Positions 9,168 through 17,629 are shown, numbered from the stretch's first letter. The stretch is 34,632 bases of DNA from Flavobacterium ichthyis (GCF_009915155.1 NZ_JAABLM010000019.1:1-34632), one strand, 5' to 3'. Notes: a model not told the origin generated them from the sequence alone. Translations and numbers: made by a program.

Positions 9168-9195
9168 AAAAAGCCAGCGTTTTCGCTGGCTTTTT
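9168..9195. terminator. Bidirectional intrinsic terminator
   Basis: A 7-bp GC-rich stem (9173-9179 with 9184-9190) with a TTTT loop is extended by 5 A on one side and 5 T on the other. It lies between the converging lipoprotein gene and rocD and has a U-tract on either strand, so it can end both transcripts. Confidence 0.9.
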
Positions 9196-9211
9196 GCTAT
9201 CAAAATTCTAT

Positions 9212-10453
9212 TTATTCAAACTCCTTTAACGTTTTAATAATAATTCCCACACAATCCAGCAATTGCTCTTCTGTCATCACTAATGGTGGCGCAAAACGAA
9301 TAATATTTCCGTGTGTAGGTTTGGCAAGCAAGCCATTTTCGGACAATTTCATACAGATATTCCAAGCAGTGTCGCTGTCTTCCGTGTCGTTAATCAGAAT
9401 TGCATTTAGCAAACCTTTCCCTCTAACCAAAGTGGCAACGTTGCTGGTTTTGATATATTCGTCAATTTTTTCTCTAAAAATATTTCCTAAATATTCCGCA
9501 TTTTCGGCTAATTTTTCTTCTTGAACTACTTCCAACGCTGCAATAGCAACCGCGGCTGCTACAGGATTTCCGCCAAAAGTTGACCCATGTTGTCCCGGCT
9601 TAATCACGTTCATAATGTCGTCATTTGCCAATACTGCCGAAACCGGATAAGCTCCTCCCGAAAGTGCTTTACCTAAAATTAAAATATCGGGTTGTACATT
9701 TTCATGATGAACCGCCAGTAATTTTCCGGTTCTGGCAATTCCGGTTTGCACTTCATCGGCAATAAAAAGTACGTTGTGTTTTTCACAAAGTGATTTGGCT
9801 TTCGCCAAAAATCCTTCAGAAGGTACATAAACTCCGGCTTCACCCTGAATAGGTTCTACCAAAAATCCGGCAATATTTTTTTCGTTTTTTAATACTTCTT
9901 CTAAAGCGTTTAAATCATCGTAGGCAATTTTGATAAATCCTCCCGTATAAGGCCCGAAGTTTTTACGGGCATTTTCATCGTTTGAAAACGAAATAATTGT
10001 GGTGGTTCTTCCGTGGAAATTATTTTCACAAACGATAATTTTAGCTTCGTTTTCTGGAATATTATTTTTTTCGTAAGCGTATTTACGGCAAATTTTAATA
10101 GCAGTTTCCACGGCTTCAGCTCCCGTATTCATTGGTAACACTTTGTCAAAACCAAAATATTCGGTTACAAATTTTTCGTAAACACCTAATTTATCGTTGT
10201 AAAAAGCTCTGGAAGTTAAGGTCAACGTTTGTGCTTGTTCCATCATCGCATTTACAATTTTTGGATGACAATGTCCTTGATTTACAGCAGAATAAGCCGA
10301 TAAAAAATCGTAGTATTTTTTTCCATCGGCATCCCAAACAAACACGCCTTCTCCCCTGCTCAGCACCACCGGAAGTGGATGATAATTGTGGGCTCCATAT
10401 TTTTCTTCGAGTGCAATGGCTTGTGCTGCATTATTTTTTTCGATAACTGACAT
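9212..10453 (-). CDS. rocD: Ornithine aminotransferase (ornithine--oxo-acid transaminase)
   Basis: A 413-aa class III PLP-dependent aminotransferase. It transfers the delta-amino group of ornithine to 2-oxoglutarate, giving glutamate semialdehyde, which links arginine breakdown to proline and glutamate. The Schiff-base lysine is K262 in [15 protein letters not shown]. The cofactor aspartate is D233 in [13 protein letters not shown]. The phosphate-binding segment is [12 protein letters not shown], and [12 protein letters not shown] follows. The N-terminal [23 protein letters not shown] is characteristic of ornithine rather than acetylornithine aminotransferases. No arginase or proline genes adjoin it. 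A full consensus promoter lies about 64 nt upstream. Confidence 0.95.
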   Translation of the reverse strand: MSVIEKNNAAQAIALEEKYGAHNYHPLPVVLSRGEGVFVWDADGKKYYDFLSAYSAVNQGHCHPKIVNAMMEQAQTLTLTSRAFYNDKLGVYEKFVTEYFGFDKVLPMNTGAEAVETAIKICRKYAYEKNNIPENEAKIIVCENNFHGRTTTIISFSNDENARKNFGPYTGGFIKIAYDDLNALEEVLKNEKNIAGFLVEPIQGEAGVYVPSEGFLAKAKSLCEKHNVLFIADEVQTGIARTGKLLAVHHENVQPDILILGKALSGGAYPVSAVLANDDIMNVIKPGQHGSTFGGNPVAAAVAIAALEVVQEEKLAENAEYLGNIFREKIDEYIKTSNVATLVRGKGLLNAILINDTEDSDTAWNICMKLSENGLLAKPTHGNIIRFAPPLVMTEEQLLDCVGIIIKTLKEFE

Positions 10454-10516
10454 AAAAAACTAAATTTTATTCTTTTCAATTTATTCCTTCTTTCGGAGAG
10501 AAATCATCCGTTTTGG

Positions 10517-10547
10517 CAAAGATAGGCAAAGCAAATGGCAAAATCAA
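10517..10547 (-). promoter_or_regulatory. Promoter of rocD
   Basis: On the minus strand TTG (10545-10547), a 20-nt spacer and TATCTTTG (10517-10524) match the Bacteroidota consensus. The predicted leader is roughly 55 nt. Confidence 0.7.
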
Positions 10548-10576
10548 TCGTTATCGTAAATTGATAAAAACGTAAA

Positions 10577-10616
10577 TCCCATTTCCTCAACCAGCTCTCC
10601 GGATGCGAAAATGGGA
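10577..10616 (-). terminator. Hairpin after the OsmC gene, possible terminator
   Basis: TCCCATTT (10577-10584) and AAATGGGA (10609-10616) pair in an 8-bp stem over a 24-nt loop, followed on the minus strand by a moderately T-rich stretch. It lies 23 nt past the OsmC-type gene. The loop is long for a terminator and contains a tRNA-Ser-like string (see findings). Confidence 0.4.
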
Positions 10617-10638
10617 CTCTTATTTCGGTACAAAAATT

Positions 10639-11055
10639 TTATGCTAAAACTAAAGTGGCGTTAGATGAAATTTCGGTATTGAGTAATCTTGAAATTGGGC
10701 AGTTGGTTTCGGCTTTTTTAACCAATTCTTGAAATTTTTCTGTAGATATTTCGTCAACACGTGCAATCACGCTTAAGTGCGAACTTACCACGCTTCCGTC
10801 TTGAAAGTCTATATCACATTTAGTTTCAATTGACGCTACGTCAAAACCTGCTTCATTAATGTAAGCCGTTAATTGCATCGTAAAACAACCTGCGTGAGCT
10901 GCTGCAATTAATTCCTCAGGATTGGTGCCATTACCATTTTCAAATCTGGTTTTAAATGAATATTGTGTGTTGCTCAACACGTTACTTTGCGTTGAAATTT
11001 TTCCGTTTCCTTCTTTTAATGAGCCTTCCCAGACTGCTGTTGCATTTCTTTTCAT
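10639..11055 (-). CDS. OsmC family peroxiredoxin
   Basis: A 138-aa protein of the OsmC/Ohr fold, which detoxifies organic hydroperoxides with a Cys pair. The reactive cysteines are C57 in AAAHAGCFTMQLT and C119 in AETNCPISRLL, with the spacing of OsmC. The opening MKRNATAVWEGSLKEGNGKIS and the NPEELIAAAHAGCF motif are typical of the OsmC branch rather than Ohr. It is complete at family length. It is a single gene flanked by non-coding spacers; tpx and two msrB genes in the window also act in oxidative stress but are not linked in an operon. Confidence 0.92.
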   Translation of the reverse strand: MKRNATAVWEGSLKEGNGKISTQSNVLSNTQYSFKTRFENGNGTNPEELIAAAHAGCFTMQLTAYINEAGFDVASIETKCDIDFQDGSVVSSHLSVIARVDEISTEKFQELVKKAETNCPISRLLNTEISSNATLVLA

Positions 11056-11120
11056 AATTATCTTTTTGGTTGATTGGTGAAACCTAAAATTACAAAAACG
11101 GTCTGGAAATCAGTTTCAAT

Positions 11121-11154
11121 TTGCATTAACTTTAACACACATTTTTTATATTTG
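11121..11154 (+). promoter_or_regulatory. Promoter of the 11176 small membrane protein gene
   Basis: TTG (11121-11123), a 23-nt spacer and TATATTTG (11147-11154) fit the consensus. The predicted start site is about 17 nt before the ATG. Confidence 0.6.
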
Positions 11155-11175
11155 TACAAACCAATTGACTTACAA

Positions 11176-11403
11176 ATGAATTTTACCATTACCGAAAATT
11201 TCGCTACATTATTATTATTCGCTTTAATTGTAGCTTATGTAAGTTTTGTCGTTTTTGCTTTAGCCAAATTAGCAAAAAGCAATGAATCCTTTTTAGTAAA
11301 ATTATTTTATATCTTACTAATTGCCATCATTCCAATCATCGGATCGACTATTTATCTATGGAATGAAGCGGAAAGCAAGCGAAAAAATTTCGGCGGGATT
11401 TAA
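11176..11403 (+). CDS. Small membrane protein, PLDc_N-like
   Basis: The ATG at 11176 is chosen because a consensus promoter lies just upstream, whereas the longer frame would run through that promoter. The 75-aa product has two hydrophobic helices: FATLLLFALIVAYVSFVVFAL (long) and LFYILLIAIIPIIGSTIYL. The second ends in a short charged tail. A two-helix hairpin with a Pro-Ile-Ile-Gly turn resembles the N-terminal domain of phospholipase D or cardiolipin synthase family proteins (PLDc_N), which also occurs alone. No catalytic domain is present, so no activity is predicted. Its 3' end abuts the end of the converging DUF1697 gene. Confidence 0.72.
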   Translation: MNFTITENFATLLLFALIVAYVSFVVFALAKLAKSNESFLVKLFYILLIAIIPIIGSTIYLWNEAESKRKNFGGI

Positions 11404-11934
11404 TCACAACTCCATCAATTTCTGAATCGTATTCCAGTTTCGCATGGTGCCGTTGACTTTGAGTTTGTTTTCGATTAATTTATTGGAAAGTTTCGAATTT
11501 CCGGCGGTGTCGTGGTAATTGAGGTACACGATTTTTTCGGCAATTATAAATTTGTCGGGTTCGAGTTTGGTTTCCAGCAATTTCGTTTTATTTTTTTCCG
11601 AAGGAATGACGGCTAAAAATACTACGTATCATTTTTTCAAGTTCGAATTTTGGTCGAGAAACGGATTTTCTTCCAGCACTTGTTTTAATGTTTTTTTGCT
11701 TACCGCAATGGCAGAAACGCTTAGATCAAAATGTTTGGCAATCAACAGTTCGATTTCAGCTGCTACTTTATCCGGATTTTTTTCGTCGCTTTCCAGCAAA
11801 ATATTCCCACTTTGAATATAGGTTTTTACATTTTCAAATCCATTTTGACTTAAAACTTCGCGCAAACGTTCCATTTTGATGATGTTTTTGCCCGAAACAT
11901 TGACGCCTCGCAATAAAATGAGATGTTCGTTCAT
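11404..11934 (-). pseudogene. DUF1697 family protein, interrupted by one in-frame stop
   Basis: Starting at the ATG at 11934 (MNEHLILLRGVNVSGKNIIKM), the frame shows a DUF1697 protein: the opening RGVNVSGKN and the FENVKTYIQSGNILLES segment are family hallmarks. After codon 101 the frame meets a TGA (11629-11631). It then continues without a shift for another 74 codons (YVVFLAVIPSEKNKTKLLE and so on, including YLNYHDTAGNSKLSNKLIE) to a TGA at 11404. The total of about 176 codons equals the normal family length. This means a single nonsense change, not a frameshift. It could be a true pseudogene, a sequencing error or, less likely, read-through. Only the N-terminal 101 aa would otherwise be made. 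The function of the family is unknown. Confidence 0.85.
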
Positions 11935-12171
11935 GGTGCTTTTTCCAAAAATTATAAAATCCCAAAAGTATTTCAATAGCCCTGATAGAGCCGATATTCC
12001 AAGCCTGAACACAAACTTTTTTGGCGTGGATAAAAGCGAAAGCAGGAAAATGGTTTAAAAAATGCCTGACGATTGGCTCCCAAAAAAACACATTTTTTAG
12101 GTTTATTTTATGACGAATAAAGATAGAAAAAATTTACATTAGTGATAACTTGCGGTAAATTTTTATGTGTA

Positions 12172-13032
12172 ATGACCAACAAAAAAATGCATCAGCAATC
12201 GCTCAGGATTCCGAAGGGAATCTTAGTAACGGCGAAGGTTTTAGAGCAATTATCAACCGGATTGGCGGTAAAATTTGCGGCAAAATTATTTACAACTCCC
12301 ATCAAACACAAATTGCCAAAACGCGAATTTGAGATGTTTGAAAACGCCGTAAAATCTGATTTTTTGGTTGAAAAATTAAACACAAAAATCAAGGTTTACG
12401 AGTACGGAAAATCGGACAAAAAAGTGTTGCTGGTTCACGGATGGTCGGGTCGCGGAACGCAATTGGTAAAAATTGCCGATGAATTATTGAAATTAGGTTA
12501 CGCAACGGTGAGTTTTGACGCGCCAGCTCACGGAAAATCTCCGGGAAAATCGAGCGATATGACACAATTTATCGCTTCGGTTTTGGAATTGGATCAAAAA
12601 TTTGGTCCGTTTGAATTTGCCGTTGGGCATTCTTTGGGAGGCATGACCGTGATGAACGCGTTGACCAGAGGTTTGCAGCTCAAAAAAGCAGTAATCATAG
12701 GAAGTGGCGATGTGGTGCAAGATATTTTTGAAGATTTTGTGGCAAAAATCCAACTTCAACCAAAGGTTGCCAAAAAAATGGTGGAAAGTTTTGAGCAAAA
12801 AATTGGCGAAACCATGAGCGATTATTCCACGTATGTAAATGCGAAGAAAGTGGAAATTCCCGTGCTGGTGATGCATGATGAAGATGATTACGATGTTCCG
12901 GTTACGGCTGCAATAAATATTGAAAAAAATTTACAAAACGGCGAACTGTTCCTTACCAAAGGTTTGGGACATCGCAAAATTTTAGGCGATACAAAAGTGC
13001 TGAAAAAAATGGTTGAATTTTTAAAAGATTAA
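12172..13032 (+). CDS. Alpha/beta hydrolase
   Basis: A 286-aa soluble alpha/beta-hydrolase fold enzyme if started at the ATG at 12172; a second ATG 15 nt later, behind an A-rich run, is also plausible. The oxyanion-hole motif is VHGWSGRG. The nucleophile Ser154 lies in VGHSLGGM, the acid is one of the Asp residues in HDEDDYDVP, and the catalytic His267 lies in GLGHRKIL. This is a complete triad. The substrate is unknown; the family covers esterases, lipases and thioesterases. Its stop codon overlaps the start of the first msrB gene (TAATG), so the three genes up to 13915 probably form one transcript. I see no clear promoter upstream. Confidence 0.85.
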   Translation: MTNKKMHQQSLRIPKGILVTAKVLEQLSTGLAVKFAAKLFTTPIKHKLPKREFEMFENAVKSDFLVEKLNTKIKVYEYGKSDKKVLLVHGWSGRGTQLVKIADELLKLGYATVSFDAPAHGKSPGKSSDMTQFIASVLELDQKFGPFEFAVGHSLGGMTVMNALTRGLQLKKAVIIGSGDVVQDIFEDFVAKIQLQPKVAKKMVESFEQKIGETMSDYSTYVNAKKVEIPVLVMHDEDDYDVPVTAAINIEKNLQNGELFLTKGLGHRKILGDTKVLKKMVEFLKD

Positions 13033-13523
13033 TGATGAGAAAAATGTTGATGATGACTTGGGCGATTTGTAGTTTTTGGTCGTGCCAAAGTCAGGATAAA
13101 AAAGCCGAAACTCCTAAAAATACTTCAGGAAAAGTGGTAAAAACCGACCAAGAATGGCAAAAAGAATTAACTGCTGAACAATACCAAATTTTACGCAGAA
13201 AAGGAACAGAACGCCCGTTTAGCGGAAAATATTATGACCATTTCGAAAAAGGAAAGTACATTTGTGCGGCTTGCGGAAACGTACTTTTTAATTCGGATGC
13301 CAAGTTTGATTCCGACTGCGGTTGGCCGTCATTTGACCAAGCCATTAGCGGTTCCGTGATTTACAAAAAAGATTTAACTTTTGGCATGGAAAGAACCGAA
13401 GTTATATGTTCTAAATGCGACGGACATCTCGGTCACGTTTTTGACGATGGCCCGAAAGAAACCACCGGAAAACGCTTTTGCACCAACTCCGTTTCCATAG
13501 AATTTATTCCCGAAAACCAATAA
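13032..13523 (+). CDS. msrB: Peptide-methionine (R)-S-oxide reductase MsrB, predicted lipoprotein
   Basis: This 163-aa protein repairs methionine-R-sulfoxide in proteins. It carries both zinc pairs (C78/C81 in CAAC and C126/C129 in CSKC), the conserved DCGWPSF segment and the catalytic C150 in RFCTNSVS. A short hydrophobic N-terminus followed by Cys18 in WSCQSQ suggests a lipoprotein signal, and a 20-residue linker precedes the enzyme domain, so the protein probably works in the periplasm or outer membrane. The start overlaps the hydrolase stop; a second Met follows immediately. A second, signal-less msrB gene lies 2 nt downstream. The two proteins are clearly paralogous. Confidence 0.93.
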   Translation: MMRKMLMMTWAICSFWSCQSQDKKAETPKNTSGKVVKTDQEWQKELTAEQYQILRRKGTERPFSGKYYDHFEKGKYICAACGNVLFNSDAKFDSDCGWPSFDQAISGSVIYKKDLTFGMERTEVICSKCDGHLGHVFDDGPKETTGKRFCTNSVSIEFIPENQ

Positions 13524-13525
13524 TT

Positions 13526-13915
13526 ATGGACTATAAAATCAACAAAACTGAAGCCGAATGGAAAACGCAATTAGGAAGCGAACGCTATAAAATTTTGCGC
13601 GAAAAAGGCACCGAATTTCCACATTCGGGTAAATATAATCTACATTTCGAAAAAGGAACTTACGTGTGTGGCGCTTGTGGCGAACCGCTTTTTGAAAGCA
13701 ATTCCAAGTTCGACGGACATTGTGGTTGGCCTTCATTTGACGAAAGCATTCCTGGTAAAGTAGAATACCTGCGCGACACCACTCACGGTATGATTCGCAC
13801 CGAAATTTTATGCGCTACTTGCGGCAGTCATTTGGGGCACGTTTTTAATGATGGACCCACTAAAACAGGGCAACGGTACTGCGTTAATTCGCTTTCAGTA
13901 GATTTTAAAGATTAA
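13526..13915 (+). CDS. msrB: Peptide-methionine (R)-S-oxide reductase MsrB, cytosolic
   Basis: A 129-aa MsrB without signal peptide. I place the start at 13526, two bases after the previous stop; an earlier ATG in the frame lies inside the upstream gene. Zinc pairs C48/C51 (CGAC) and C96/C99 (CATC), the HCGWPSF segment and catalytic C119 in RYCVNSLS are all present. It probably serves the cytosol while its upstream paralogue serves the envelope. A strong terminator follows directly. Confidence 0.95.
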   Translation: MDYKINKTEAEWKTQLGSERYKILREKGTEFPHSGKYNLHFEKGTYVCGACGEPLFESNSKFDGHCGWPSFDESIPGKVEYLRDTTHGMIRTEILCATCGSHLGHVFNDGPTKTGQRYCVNSLSVDFKD

Positions 13916-13916
13916 A

Positions 13917-13943
13917 AAAATGGCGATCACAAGTCGCCATTTT
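13917..13943. terminator. Bidirectional intrinsic terminator
   Basis: A 10-bp stem (AAAATGGCGA, 13917-13926, with TCGCCATTTT, 13934-13943) holds a 7-nt loop. A-rich and T-rich flanks provide a U-tract on both strands. It separates the msrB gene from the converging gene at 13944. Confidence 0.88.
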
Positions 13944-14243
13944 CTACAAAATTTTAATCAAATCTCCCGCTGAGGTAAAAAGCGCCGTAATGGACGCATT
14001 GTCTTTTTTCAGCGTCAGTTTATATTCGCCGTCAGCCGCAACCGCCGCTTGCGTAATCTGGTAATCGCCATACTTCGCCTGAATATTTGTCAACGCCTCT
14101 TTATTCACCTCCGCAGGCGTAATTTCTTTATATTCTTTCTGTAGAATTTCCATTAATTTTGGAATCGGAATCACGTTTGCCGCCACATTTTGAGCTGTAA
14201 AAAACAAACCTAAAGCAACACCTAAAACTATCTTCTTTTTCAT
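13944..14243 (-). CDS. Small secreted protein of unknown function
   Basis: A 99-aa protein with a clear Sec signal peptide (MKKKIVLGVALGLFFTAQNVAA), leaving about 77 mature residues. The mature part has a Lys/Glu-rich helix (PKLMEILQKEYKEITPAEV) and then beta-type segments such as YKLTLKKDNASITALFTSAGD. The layout recalls PepSY-like or BLIP-like small periplasmic domains, but I cannot assign a family. A 15-nt near-palindrome, GCCTAATTATCAGGC, lies about 36 nt upstream of the start (14280-14294) and could be an operator. It is a single-gene unit converging on the msrB transcript. Confidence 0.8.
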   Translation of the reverse strand: MKKKIVLGVALGLFFTAQNVAANVIPIPKLMEILQKEYKEITPAEVNKEALTNIQAKYGDYQITQAAVAADGEYKLTLKKDNASITALFTSAGDLIKIL

Positions 14244-14486
14244 AATTTTAATTTTTTGGTTAGTAGTGAAATAAAGTTAGCCTAATTATCAGGCAAATAA
14301 AAGCTATTTAGTTTTGTTTTAACGTAGGAATTTTTAGGTTGATCCTTAAATGCTACTTCACTCGTTTATGTAAATTTTGCAAACAATTGTATCTAAACAC
14401 TCCTCTTTTCGTGAAATTTTTAGAATCAAGAATTTTAAAAGTTTCGTATAAAATATCGTCAATCATGTCAAATTAAATTCTGATAA

Positions 14487-15134
14487 TCAAATCAACCGAT
14501 TTCGCTTTGCCGTTTCCACCGCTTCCATTTTTGAATGCACTTGCAGTTTCTGGTAAATATTTTCGGTGTGCCGCCGAACGGTGGACGGTGAAATAAATAA
14601 ATTTTCGGCAATGGCGGTATAAGGAAGTCCTTTGGAAAGCTGTTCCAATACTTCAATTTCCCGAGGAGTCAAGGTAATTTCCTCTTGATTTTCGGGTGGC
14701 GTGATCAGTGGATGACGCAGTAATTTTAAGGTTTTCATTGCAATGGACGGCGTCATCACCGCACCGCCTTCCAAAGTTTGTGCAATGGCATCATAAAGTT
14801 CTTTTGGCGGTGTTTCTTTCAGCAAATAACCATCGGCTCCGGCTTGTATGGCATTGAAAATATTTTCGTCATCGTCAAAAACGGTGAGCATAATGATTTT
14901 AATCTGTGGGTATTTTTGTTTGACCAACTTTGTCGTTTCGATGCCGTTTTGATTGGGCATTTCGATGTCCATCAGAATGAGGTCGGTGCGTTTATCTGTC
15001 TGCAGTTTTTCCATACATTGCACGCCGTCATTTGCCGTAAAAGAAATCTGTATATTTTCAAACAATGATAATTTATCCTTAACACTTTTGATAAGAAAAT
15101 TATTGTCTTCGATAATGGCGATTCTTGTTTTCAT
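14487..15134 (-). CDS. Two-component response regulator, NarL/LuxR family
   Basis: A 215-aa DNA-binding response regulator. The receiver domain (1-120) has the acidic pair E9/D10 in IIEDNN, the phosphoacceptor Asp56 in LILMDIEMPNQNG, a switch Thr in IMLTVFDDD and the conserved Lys in LLKETPP. The LuxR-type helix-turn-helix (about 150-207) shows LTPREIEVLEQLSKG and ISPSTVRRHTENIYQKL. It lies 8 nt downstream of the sensor kinase, which almost certainly phosphorylates it. Targets are not known. The 243 nt between its stop and the next start hold no clear terminator. Confidence 0.95.
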   Translation of the reverse strand: MKTRIAIIEDNNFLIKSVKDKLSLFENIQISFTANDGVQCMEKLQTDKRTDLILMDIEMPNQNGIETTKLVKQKYPQIKIIMLTVFDDDENIFNAIQAGADGYLLKETPPKELYDAIAQTLEGGAVMTPSIAMKTLKLLRHPLITPPENQEEITLTPREIEVLEQLSKGLPYTAIAENLFISPSTVRRHTENIYQKLQVHSKMEAVETAKRNRLI

Positions 15135-15142
15135 CTATTCCA

Positions 15143-16972
15143 TTAATTATTATGAACATTAAACCAAACCTTCGTTCCTTTCCCCATTTCCGATTGCAGT
15201 TGCAATTCGCTGTTTAATTCCAAAGCTCGTTTTCGCATATTCAGCAAGCCGTTTCCGGGTTCAATTTCGCTTTCCTCAAAACCTTTTCCGTCATCTTTCA
15301 CCTGAAATTGAAGGGCAGAATTTTCTTTGGAAATAAGAATTTCAATCCGGTTGGCGTCTGCATATTTAAAAGCATTGTTGGTAGCTTCCTGAATAATCCT
15401 GAAAATATTCAAGCCCTGAATGCCCGTAAAAACTTCTTCTTCCGACACATCATCGGCAACCTGAAATTCAATCTGTGTATCGCTTTGCGATTGTTTCGCC
15501 TTTTCGATGAAATTGGCAATTCGGCTTTCTAAATCTTTGATGGTAATGCCTTGTTTGTTCATTGCCCAAATGGTATCCCGCAGTTCCTGAATGGTTTCTT
15601 TGGCAAAGGAACCAATGTTGCTCAATCGTCCGATCAGGTTTTCGTCTTGGTCCTTCACATAATATTTAATGGTGTCGATGGCAGAAATGATAAAGCTCAA
15701 TTGCGCCCCGATGTTGTCGTGCAAATCCCGTGAAATCGACAAACGCTGTTCCTGTAATTTGTTTTGATTTTCAATTTGTTGAAGTGCCAGTTTCAGTTCG
15801 TTGTCTCGTTTTTGGCGAAGGTTTTTCAGCACCTGTTGTTTGTAAAAAAGAAAACCCATCAAACCGATGATCACCGCCAAAGCCGCCAAACCAAAAATCC
15901 AGAAATTACGGTTGGTCAATTTTGCCTGTTGTTGCAGGATTTGATTTTCTTTTTCTGCCGTTTCGTATTTGGTGGAAATTTCTTCTACATCTTTCAGTTT
16001 TTGAGCCGTGTACAAACTGTCATTCAGCACGTTAAACGATTTCAAACTCTCAAAAGCTTTTTGATAATTACCCAGCGCTTCGTAATTGCCCGTAATCTGT
16101 TCGTAATTGTATTTTTGAATGTCGGTAAATTTGATTTTTCGGGCTAAAGCATTGCTTAGTTCAAAATATTCATTGGAAAGTTGGTGCTGTTTGGTTTCTT
16201 TGTAAAATTCACCCAAAGCCGTATAATTGAGCATCAAAGCAAAGTCATCGTCCAGTTTTTTACGGATTTCGAGCGCCTGTTTCAGATAATTTTCCGATTT
16301 TTTATAATCTTTGATCAACAATTGATTGTAACCCAAAAACTCCAATGCGTAGCCAATTCCCACGCTGTCATTCCGCTGTTGCTGAATGCGTAATGATTTT
16401 TCAAACCGAATGTTTGCTTCCTTATAATTCTGAAAATCATCCCTGAAAACCACGCCACTTTCATTGTTGATGCGGGCAATTCCTTCAAGATCGTTTTCAT
16501 CTTCATACAATTTCAAAGCTTTGTCGTAAAATTCCAACGATCTTTTCGGTTGTTTTAATTTGCGGTACATTCTCGCCATATCATCATAGAGCAAACCCAA
16601 TTTTTCGCTGTTGCCCGACTTTTCCAGCAACGGAAGTGCTTGGTAATAGTAAACCGATGCACTGTCTATTTTCCCTTTTTTACCATAAGAAAGCCCGATG
16701 TAGCGTAAAAAGTCACCCTGATTCACTTTGTCGTTTTCGACCTTTGCCAATTCCAAACCCCATCTCGAAAGCTGTATGGTCGCATCAAAATCTTTTTGGT
16801 AAATCTTTTTCAAATGATCCTGCAACACCGAAATTTTCTTTGGATACGCTTTTTCTTGTTGCACAATTTGCTGTATGCTGTCAACCGTTTTTTGGGTTTG
16901 GGCGGATGCAGTTACCGAAATTAAACTGATAAATGCAAGGTAAATGGTGTACTTAATTTTCATCCGTTTCAA
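15143..16972 (-). CDS. TPR-containing sensor histidine kinase (HisKA_3 type)
   Basis: A 609-aa membrane sensor. A signal peptide (about 1-25) leads to a periplasmic helical-repeat domain (about 50-330) of tetratricopeptide type, with units such as DSASVYYYQALPLLEKSG and RSLEFYDKALKLYED. One transmembrane helix (FWIFGLAALAVIIGLMGFLFY, about 357-377) is followed by a coiled coil. The dimerisation domain has the phospho-accepting His418 in SRDLHDNIGAQLS. The ATPase domain has the N box EATNNAFKYA and G1 box DDGKGF. This layout is common in Bacteroidota NarL-type pairs. It is cotranscribed with the response regulator. A Met three codons later is an alternative start. It borders the restriction-modification island; no promoter is obvious in the spacer upstream. 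Confidence 0.93.
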   Translation of the reverse strand: MKRMKIKYTIYLAFISLISVTASAQTQKTVDSIQQIVQQEKAYPKKISVLQDHLKKIYQKDFDATIQLSRWGLELAKVENDKVNQGDFLRYIGLSYGKKGKIDSASVYYYQALPLLEKSGNSEKLGLLYDDMARMYRKLKQPKRSLEFYDKALKLYEDENDLEGIARINNESGVVFRDDFQNYKEANIRFEKSLRIQQQRNDSVGIGYALEFLGYNQLLIKDYKKSENYLKQALEIRKKLDDDFALMLNYTALGEFYKETKQHQLSNEYFELSNALARKIKFTDIQKYNYEQITGNYEALGNYQKAFESLKSFNVLNDSLYTAQKLKDVEEISTKYETAEKENQILQQQAKLTNRNFWIFGLAALAVIIGLMGFLFYKQQVLKNLRQKRDNELKLALQQIENQNKLQEQRLSISRDLHDNIGAQLSFIISAIDTIKYYVKDQDENLIGRLSNIGSFAKETIQELRDTIWAMNKQGITIKDLESRIANFIEKAKQSQSDTQIEFQVADDVSEEEVFTGIQGLNIFRIIQEATNNAFKYADANRIEILISKENSALQFQVKDDGKGFEESEIEPGNGLLNMRKRALELNSELQLQSEMGKGTKVWFNVHNN

Positions 16973-17595
16973 TTATTTCAATAAATTTTTATTGGTTACA
17001 TTCTGCAAAATGGGTATTTATAATTGGTTCTCTATTCGCAATTTGTCAATCCCTTAAATGTACTTTTTTCTCTCGCTTTGTATTATAGAAATTACAATCG
17101 GAACTAGTAAATCTATGGAAGCTGTTTTTGCCGATTTACTATTCAATTTCTAATATTTGATTTTGTTATTTTTTCTCTATCCATTAAAAAATAATATCCC
17201 CTAATTTATATTTTTATCCAACTTTATTTAAAGTAAATATCAGCATAAATAAATAAATAAATATTATTTTTTAGCAAATTGAAAATCTAAACCTGAAAAG
17301 AAATATTTAGTTAAAGAAATTCTAATTTCTAAAACAAAAATGTAGCATTATTTCAATTCCTATTCTAAGATACATTTAGCAATTTTTATAAAATATATAG
17401 GTTATGTTAAGATTCTAATAAGTAGGTAACATAATAGATTTTAGCACTATATTTCAATGAAAACGAGAATGTTCAAATTTATTAAAAAAAATCAAAAGAA
17501 AGTGTTTAGTTGTCACTTTTGCATACTGATACGAAGTCTATCTCACTCTTACAATTTAGCTTTCTTACTGCTCTATTCCTTAAAATTAATCTCAA
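16973..17595. other. AT-rich spacer at the left edge of the island
   Basis: Over 600 nt without a convincing gene. It contains a 9-bp inverted repeat TAGTAAATC/GATTTACTA (17105-17113 and 17133-17141), an ATAA tandem run (17245-17262), an 8-bp inverted repeat TTATGTTA/TAACATAA (17402-17409 and 17427-17434), and one copy of TCACTTTTGCAT (17513-17524) that recurs at the C-R promoter. A 52-codon frame at 17457-17615 overlaps the C-boxes and has no recognisable features. The stretch looks like a junction region of acquired DNA. Confidence 0.6.
17139..17176 (+). repeat. Possible direct repeat flanking the island, left copy
   Basis: CTATTCAATTT, 16 nt, then TTATTTTTTCT. The same two 11-mers in the same order, with 17 nt between them, recur at 23219-23257. 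The AT-rich context makes chance similarity possible. Confidence 0.3.
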
Positions 17596-17629
17596 ATGTT
17601 ACTTATAGTCTTTGATTTATAGTCAACAT
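17596..17629 (+). promoter_or_regulatory. C-box operators (two half-operators) of the C-R promoter
   Basis: Two copies of TTATAGTC lie 14 nt apart inside tACT-tat-AGTC (17600-17610) and GATT-tat-AGTC (17614-17624). They are bordered by ATGT on the left and CAACAT on the right. This closely fits the GACT-N3-AGTC C-boxes bound by controller proteins of type II restriction systems (PvuII, AhdI and Esp1396I types). The left box lies upstream of the -33 element, where binding could activate. The right box lies between -33 and -7, where binding would block polymerase. Confidence 0.75.

Noticed and set aside
15308..16929. Several plus-strand frames opposite the sensor kinase
   Set aside because: They lie antisense to a well-supported gene and have no domain, signal or promoter of their own.
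17457..17615. 52-codon plus-strand frame in the left spacer
   Set aside because: It overlaps the C-boxes, has no recognisable domain or signal peptide and no complete promoter; probably chance.
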